8,694 nt of DNA from Vulcanimicrobiia bacterium (lineage in GTDB: Bacteria; Vulcanimicrobiota; Vulcanimicrobiia; Vulcanimicrobiales; Vulcanimicrobiaceae): contig JANWKW010000182.1 in NCBI GenBank assembly GCA_025451135.1, positions 1-8,694 on the forward strand, written 5' to 3'. The notes under the pieces were generated by a model. It ran no database searches and was not told the origin of the DNA. It worked only from the letters and a program-made list of their open reading frames with translations. Position 1 is the first letter of the stretch, and each line of letters opens with the position of its first letter. Shown one piece after another: positions 6,136 through 8,694 of the stretch. Made by a program: the position numbers and the translations under genes.

Positions 6136-6495
6136 ATGAAAGCGATCTCGGCCCGCGCAGCACGAGCGGCCATCAGCGGACTGCTGGACGCGGCCGAGGC
6201 CGGAGAGAGTACGCTGATCATCCGCAACTCCCGGCCGGCGGCGGTGATCGGCCCGGTCCCGCCGGAAGGGCGCGGGTACGCGTACGACCCGGACGAGGTC
6301 CGCTGGTACCGGGCGCGCGGCGCGCGCCACAAAGTCGGGTTCCTGGGGGCGGCCAATGCGGCGTTCCTGGCCCTGCCGCGAGACGCACGGGCGCGTGCGC
6401 TGGACGCCGTCGCGGCTATTGCGAACGACGCGCCGGTGCTGATCGTGCGATCGAACGGAAGCGTCCCGGAGGATGGGTCAGGCGGCGACGGTTGA
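6136..6495 (+). CDS. Phd/YefM-family antitoxin-like protein without adjacent toxin
   Basis: This encodes 119 residues. The first ~43 (MKAISARAARAAISGLLDAA, then EAGESTLIIRNSRPAAVIGP) match the DNA-binding, dimerising N-terminal domain of Phd/YefM antitoxins, including the EAGE turn and the final RPAAVIGP strand. Residues ~44-119 (around AYDPDEVRWYRARG and PRDARARALDAVAAIA) are not recognised and could be the toxin-binding tail. No toxin gene follows: downstream lies a convergent unknown gene whose 3' end overlaps this one by 18 bases. ATG 6136 is chosen because it begins the antitoxin domain. The in-frame ATG 6076 would translate through the promoter and operator and is rejected. No Shine-Dalgarno sequence is seen. 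It is the only plus-strand gene in the mnmE-mnmG-rsmG region and is probably autoregulated through the TGTACA palindrome. Confidence 0.8.
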   Translation: MKAISARAARAAISGLLDAAEAGESTLIIRNSRPAAVIGPVPPEGRGYAYDPDEVRWYRARGARHKVGFLGAANAAFLALPRDARARALDAVAAIANDAPVLIVRSNGSVPEDGSGGDG

Positions 6496-6891
6496 GTCGA
6501 TGCTCTGGCCGAGCGCGCCGAGGTAGGCGCGCGCGAGCGCGCTGGCGCGGCGGAAGGCGAACACGTCCTGCGACGTCTCGGCCGTGAATCCGGGCGACCT
6601 ATACGAGCCGCAGAACTCGAGCACGGTCTCGCCGTTGCCCGCATCGCGTGCCGTCAAGCGTCCCGCCGCGCCGGGAATGCCGACGCGCGCGTCCCACGCG
6701 CTCCACCAGCCGGGCTCGCCGGCGCCGATAGACGAGCGCTCATCGATCGCGACGGCTTGCGTGCGGGTCGCGCCGCCGGAGATCCGCACGCCGACCAGCA
6801 TCGTTCCGCCGCTTGCCGCAAGGGCAGAGAGATACCGGCGGGCCTCCCCGACGGGTTGCCGTACGATGTGCCGTACGATGATGAGCGCCAT
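6478..6891 (-). CDS. Hypothetical protein between mnmE and mnmG
   Basis: This encodes 137 residues of unrecognised family. It has no signal peptide or membrane segment. The N-terminus is MALIIVRHIVRQPVGEARRY; the middle is mixed, with probable strands (MLVGVRISGG, TVLEFCGSYRS), and a helix with the segment RRASALARAYLGALGQSID ends it. A small alpha/beta fold such as SRPBCC-like is conceivable but not supported by any motif. ATG 6891 is chosen; an in-frame TTG at 6954 would overlap the end of mnmE. No Shine-Dalgarno sequence is seen, but TACGTT lies exactly six bases before the ATG. It follows mnmE by 47 bases and could be co-transcribed. Its end overlaps the antitoxin gene by 18 bases head-on. 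Codon use resembles its neighbours, so it is probably real. Confidence 0.65.
   Translation of the reverse strand: MALIIVRHIVRQPVGEARRYLSALAASGGTMLVGVRISGGATRTQAVAIDERSSIGAGEPGWWSAWDARVGIPGAAGRLTARDAGNGETVLEFCGSYRSPGFTAETSQDVFAFRRASALARAYLGALGQSIDSTVAA
6859..6880. repeat. 10-bp direct repeat at 12-bp spacing inside the hypothetical gene's 5' end
   Basis: CCGTACGATG occurs at 6859-6868 and 6871-6880, a 12-bp period separated by TG. In the minus-strand gene it encodes the repeated tripeptide IVR in IVRHIVRQ, so it looks like an in-frame duplication of four codons. The GTAC cores are 12 bp apart, the same spacing as in the operator at 6104-6123. Confidence 0.7.
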
Positions 6892-6897
6892 GCGTAC

Positions 6898-6903
6898 AAC
6901 GTA
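6898..6903 (-). promoter_or_regulatory. Possible leaderless-type -10 box (TACGTT) before the 137-residue gene
   Basis: On the minus strand TACGTT fits TANNNT and is followed by exactly six bases and ATG 6891. It is only a weak match to TATAAT. It gains interest only because the same spacing is seen before the C26 hydrolase gene. Confidence 0.2.
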
Positions 6904-6938
6904 CCCGCCACGCGAAGAAGGTCGTGGGAAGAACGCGT

Positions 6939-8288
6939 TTATTTTCCGATACAAAAGCGCCCGAAAATGCCGTCAAGCAGCTCCTCGGTCGCCTCGTCGC
7001 CGGTGACGCGCCCCAACGCCGCGTAGGCGCTTTGCAGATCGCCCGCGACGAAGTCGGTGGCCTCGCCCCGTGCCAGCGTTTTGGCCGCTTCCCCGAGCGA
7101 CCGCAGCGCGCCGTTGACCGCGTCGAATTCCAGCGCCGATGCGATATGCGGCCGTTCCAGGTCGGGAGCGCTTCCGCCCCAACCGACGCGCGCGATCGCC
7201 GCCCGGATCGCATCGAGCGTCGCGGCGTCGCGGACGCTCCCCACGACGCGCTCGCCCGCCACGTCGCACACGCCGGCTTCGCCGAGATCCGCCTTGTTGA
7301 AGAACGCGACGCGCGCGCGATCCTCCGTGCGCGCGAGCAGCGCCCGTGCCTCGGGCGCGAGCGGCTGCGAACCGTCGAACACGAGCACCGCCAGGCGCGC
7401 GCTCTGCAGGGCGCGCTGCGAACGTTCGATACCGGCCGCTTCCACGCGATCCGCGTGCTCGCGAATGCCCGCCGTATCGACGATCCGCACGCGCACGCCG
7501 TCGCTCGCGATCGACTCCTCGATGGTGTCGCGGGTCGTGCCGGCGATCTCCGAGACCAGGGCCCGTTCTTCGCCGAGCAGCGCGTTGAGCAGCGAACTCT
7601 TGCCGGCGTTGGGCGGCCCGACGATGGCGACGGTCACGCCTTCGCGCACCAATCGTCCGATCTCGCCGTCCGCGCGCAGCCGCTCCAACGCGGCCACGAT
7701 CGCATCGATCTCCGCCCGCACGCGCGCCGGTTCGGGTTCCGGCACTTCGTCCGGGAAGTCGAGCGTCGCCGCCAGTTCTTCGAGCACGCTCGCCAGCCAC
7801 GCGCGCAGCGCGCGCACCTCGTTCGCCAGTCCGCCGCCAAGATTGGCGAGCGCGGCCCGGGCGGCGGAGCGGCTCTCGGCCGCGATCAGATCCGCGACCG
7901 CGGCGGCGCCGTGCAGATCGAGCCGTCCGTTCAGGAACGCGCGCCGCGTGAACTCGCCCGCCGTCGCGGCTCGCGCACCGCACGCGACCGCCGCGCGCAT
8001 CGTCTCGCCCGCCAGTACCGGCGAGCCGTGCAGCTGCAGTTCGAGCGTATCCTCGCCGGTGTAGGTATGCGGCGCGCGAGAGAGGATGGCGATGCCCTTG
8101 TCGATCGGATCGCCGCGCTCGTCGACGATCGTCCCGTAGGTCGCGTACCGTTCGCGCAACGGCTCGCGCGTCCGGAACAACCGCGCCGCCAGCGCCGGCG
8201 CGTCCGGTCCGCTGACGCGCACGATCGCGATCGCCCCGACCCCGGGCGCGGTCGCGATCGCGCAGATCGTGTCGCCGCGGTGGATCAT
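6939..8288 (-). CDS. mnmE: tRNA modification GTPase MnmE (TrmE)
   Basis: MnmE is the GTPase subunit of the MnmE-MnmG complex that modifies wobble uridine 34 of tRNA. The 449 residues match the usual ~450. The N-terminal folate-binding domain has DTICAIATAPGVGAIAIVR, TYTGEDTLELQLHG (75-88) and GEFTRRAFLNGRLDL (111-125). The G domain, inserted in the helical domain, has the P-loop GPPNAGKSS (224-232), GTTRDT (250-255), DTAGIRE (271-277) with the potassium-dependent catalytic glutamate equivalent at E283, and NKAD (331-334). The C-terminal FCIGK (445-449), whose cysteine is conserved, is intact. One small deviation is HGS where HGG is usual at 87-89. ATG 8288 is set by the conserved N-terminus, preceded by GAGG, and overlaps the upstream stop as ATGA. 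The open frame continues upstream to 8618, but that extension has no family match. Confidence 0.98.
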   Translation of the reverse strand: MIHRGDTICAIATAPGVGAIAIVRVSGPDAPALAARLFRTREPLRERYATYGTIVDERGDPIDKGIAILSRAPHTYTGEDTLELQLHGSPVLAGETMRAAVACGARAATAGEFTRRAFLNGRLDLHGAAAVADLIAAESRSAARAALANLGGGLANEVRALRAWLASVLEELAATLDFPDEVPEPEPARVRAEIDAIVAALERLRADGEIGRLVREGVTVAIVGPPNAGKSSLLNALLGEERALVSEIAGTTRDTIEESIASDGVRVRIVDTAGIREHADRVEAAGIERSQRALQSARLAVLVFDGSQPLAPEARALLARTEDRARVAFFNKADLGEAGVCDVAGERVVGSVRDAATLDAIRAAIARVGWGGSAPDLERPHIASALEFDAVNGALRSLGEAAKTLARGEATDFVAGDLQSAYAALGRVTGDEATEELLDGIFGRFCIGK

Positions 8289-8692
8289 GCGCCTCGAAGG
8301 GCGGCGAGCAAGCCGTTCGGATCGTCGGTGCCGAGCATCGTGTCGAGCTTCCCGTCGCGATGCAGCGCGACCGCCGAACCGAGCGCGACGTTCCACAGCC
8401 AGCCGCGCCACGTCAGGTGGATGCCGATCCCGTTGAACAGGCCGGGATCGGTGATCTCCTCCGCGACCAGGTCGGCACGTTCGATGCGGCCGCCCGGCCA
8501 GCCCGACCCGAACCACCAGCGCACGGCGCTCGCCGTCACCTCGACGGTCATCGTCGAGAAGACGAACGCGCTCCCTGCGACCACGAGCGGCACGCAGAGC
8601 ACGATCGCCGTCAGCCACGCATCGCCGATGCCGAGCGTGGCGACGCCGGGGATCAACAGCGTCCCCGCCACTACCAGCATGAAGACGCGCAT
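8285..8692 (-). CDS. Membrane protein with possible PH-like domain, possibly cut at its 5' end
   Basis: This encodes 135 residues in the window. Two hydrophobic segments (about 3-22 and 25-46, around TLLIPGVATLGIG and AIVLCVPLVVAGSAFVF) are followed by a soluble part with beta-strand character: TVEVTASAVRWWFG, then IERADLVAEEI, GIGIHLTWRGWLWNV, AVALHRDGKLDTMLGTDDPN, and a short helix LLAAL. This resembles small bacterial membrane proteins with a PH-like domain, but the match is from general appearance only. ATG 8692 is two bases from the window edge, so the true start may lie beyond it. Its stop overlaps the mnmE start as ATGA (8285-8288), so the two are probably translated together. Its function is unknown. 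Confidence 0.6.
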   Translation of the reverse strand: MRVFMLVVAGTLLIPGVATLGIGDAWLTAIVLCVPLVVAGSAFVFSTMTVEVTASAVRWWFGSGWPGGRIERADLVAEEITDPGLFNGIGIHLTWRGWLWNVALGSAVALHRDGKLDTMLGTDDPNGLLAALRGA

Positions 8693-8694
8693 CC

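Noticed and set aside
6496..6940. A toxin gene (RelE/YoeB/Doc/PIN type) after the antitoxin on the plus strand
   Set aside because: No plus-strand frame here shows a toxin motif; the region is occupied by the opposite-strand 137-residue gene.
6892..6954. TTG at 6954 as start of the 137-residue protein
   Set aside because: It overlaps the end of mnmE, and the extra residues look like translated intergenic sequence; ATG 6891 is simpler.
7057..8064. 335-codon plus-strand frame opposite mnmE
   Set aside because: Ser/Ala/Arg-rich antisense translation with no domain; mnmE on the other strand is complete.
8289..8618. Upstream start for mnmE
   Set aside because: The extra ~110 residues are Arg-rich and lie out of frame over the membrane-protein gene; the conserved MnmE N-terminus begins at 8288.
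1..8694. CRISPR array, tRNA or rRNA gene, insertion sequence, attachment site or replication origin
   Set aside because: No spaced repeat array, cloverleaf, rRNA stretch, transposase, terminal inverted repeats or DnaA-box cluster was seen. The window is nearly all coding, with no gene-free stretch over 100 bases.

Overview
This is a GC-rich window, visibly about two thirds G+C, from the chromosome of a bacterium whose envelope probably has an outer membrane. The outer membrane is inferred from a secreted protein that ends in a predicted beta-barrel. The housekeeping genes are intact and diverged from textbook proteobacterial sequences. Protein style and gene set would fit a poorly sampled lineage such as Candidatus Eremiobacterota (WPS-2), but that placement is only an impression; Acidobacteriota, Gemmatimonadota or a myxobacterial relative cannot be excluded.

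Layout, left to right. Positions 1-543 (minus) hold the N-terminal half of a CCA-adding/poly(A) polymerase-type nucleotidyltransferase, with a probable TTG start. Divergent from it, 627-2741 (plus) encodes a 704-residue exported protein with a CBM9-like N-terminal domain and a DUF5916-type beta-barrel. Twelve bases later, 2754-3434 (plus) encodes a class I glutamine-amidotransferase-like hydrolase of the peptidase C26 / PuuD type. An 80-base convergent gap holds two hairpins, one a candidate terminator. All remaining genes but one are on the minus strand. Reading in that direction they are a membrane protein with a possible PH-like domain (8692-8285), mnmE (8288-6939), an unrecognised 137-residue protein (6891-6478), mnmG (6054-4195) and rsmG (4198-3515). 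Two junctions are four-base start/stop overlaps: membrane gene/mnmE (ATGA) and mnmG/rsmG (GTGA).

MnmE and MnmG form the complex that modifies the wobble uridine (position 34) of certain tRNAs. RsmG methylates 16S rRNA at G527 (E. coli numbering). Together with the tRNA 3'-end enzyme, the window is rich in tRNA/rRNA maturation genes. The usual mnmE-mnmG-rsmG cluster is interrupted between mnmE and mnmG by the 137-residue gene and, on the opposite strand, a Phd/YefM-type antitoxin gene (6136-6495).

The most striking signal is just upstream of that antitoxin. A perfect 8+8 inverted repeat (6104-6123) carries two TGTACA hexamers whose centres are 12 bp apart, overlapping the expected start site of an extended -10 promoter (TGATATAGT). 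This is the core motif known from the E. coli yefM-yoeB operator, yet no toxin gene is adjacent. The operator lies between the divergent antitoxin and mnmG, so an orphan antitoxin could influence a tRNA-modification gene. A second, weaker pattern is a TANNNT box 5-8 bases before several start codons that lack a Shine-Dalgarno sequence, suggesting leaderless transcripts.
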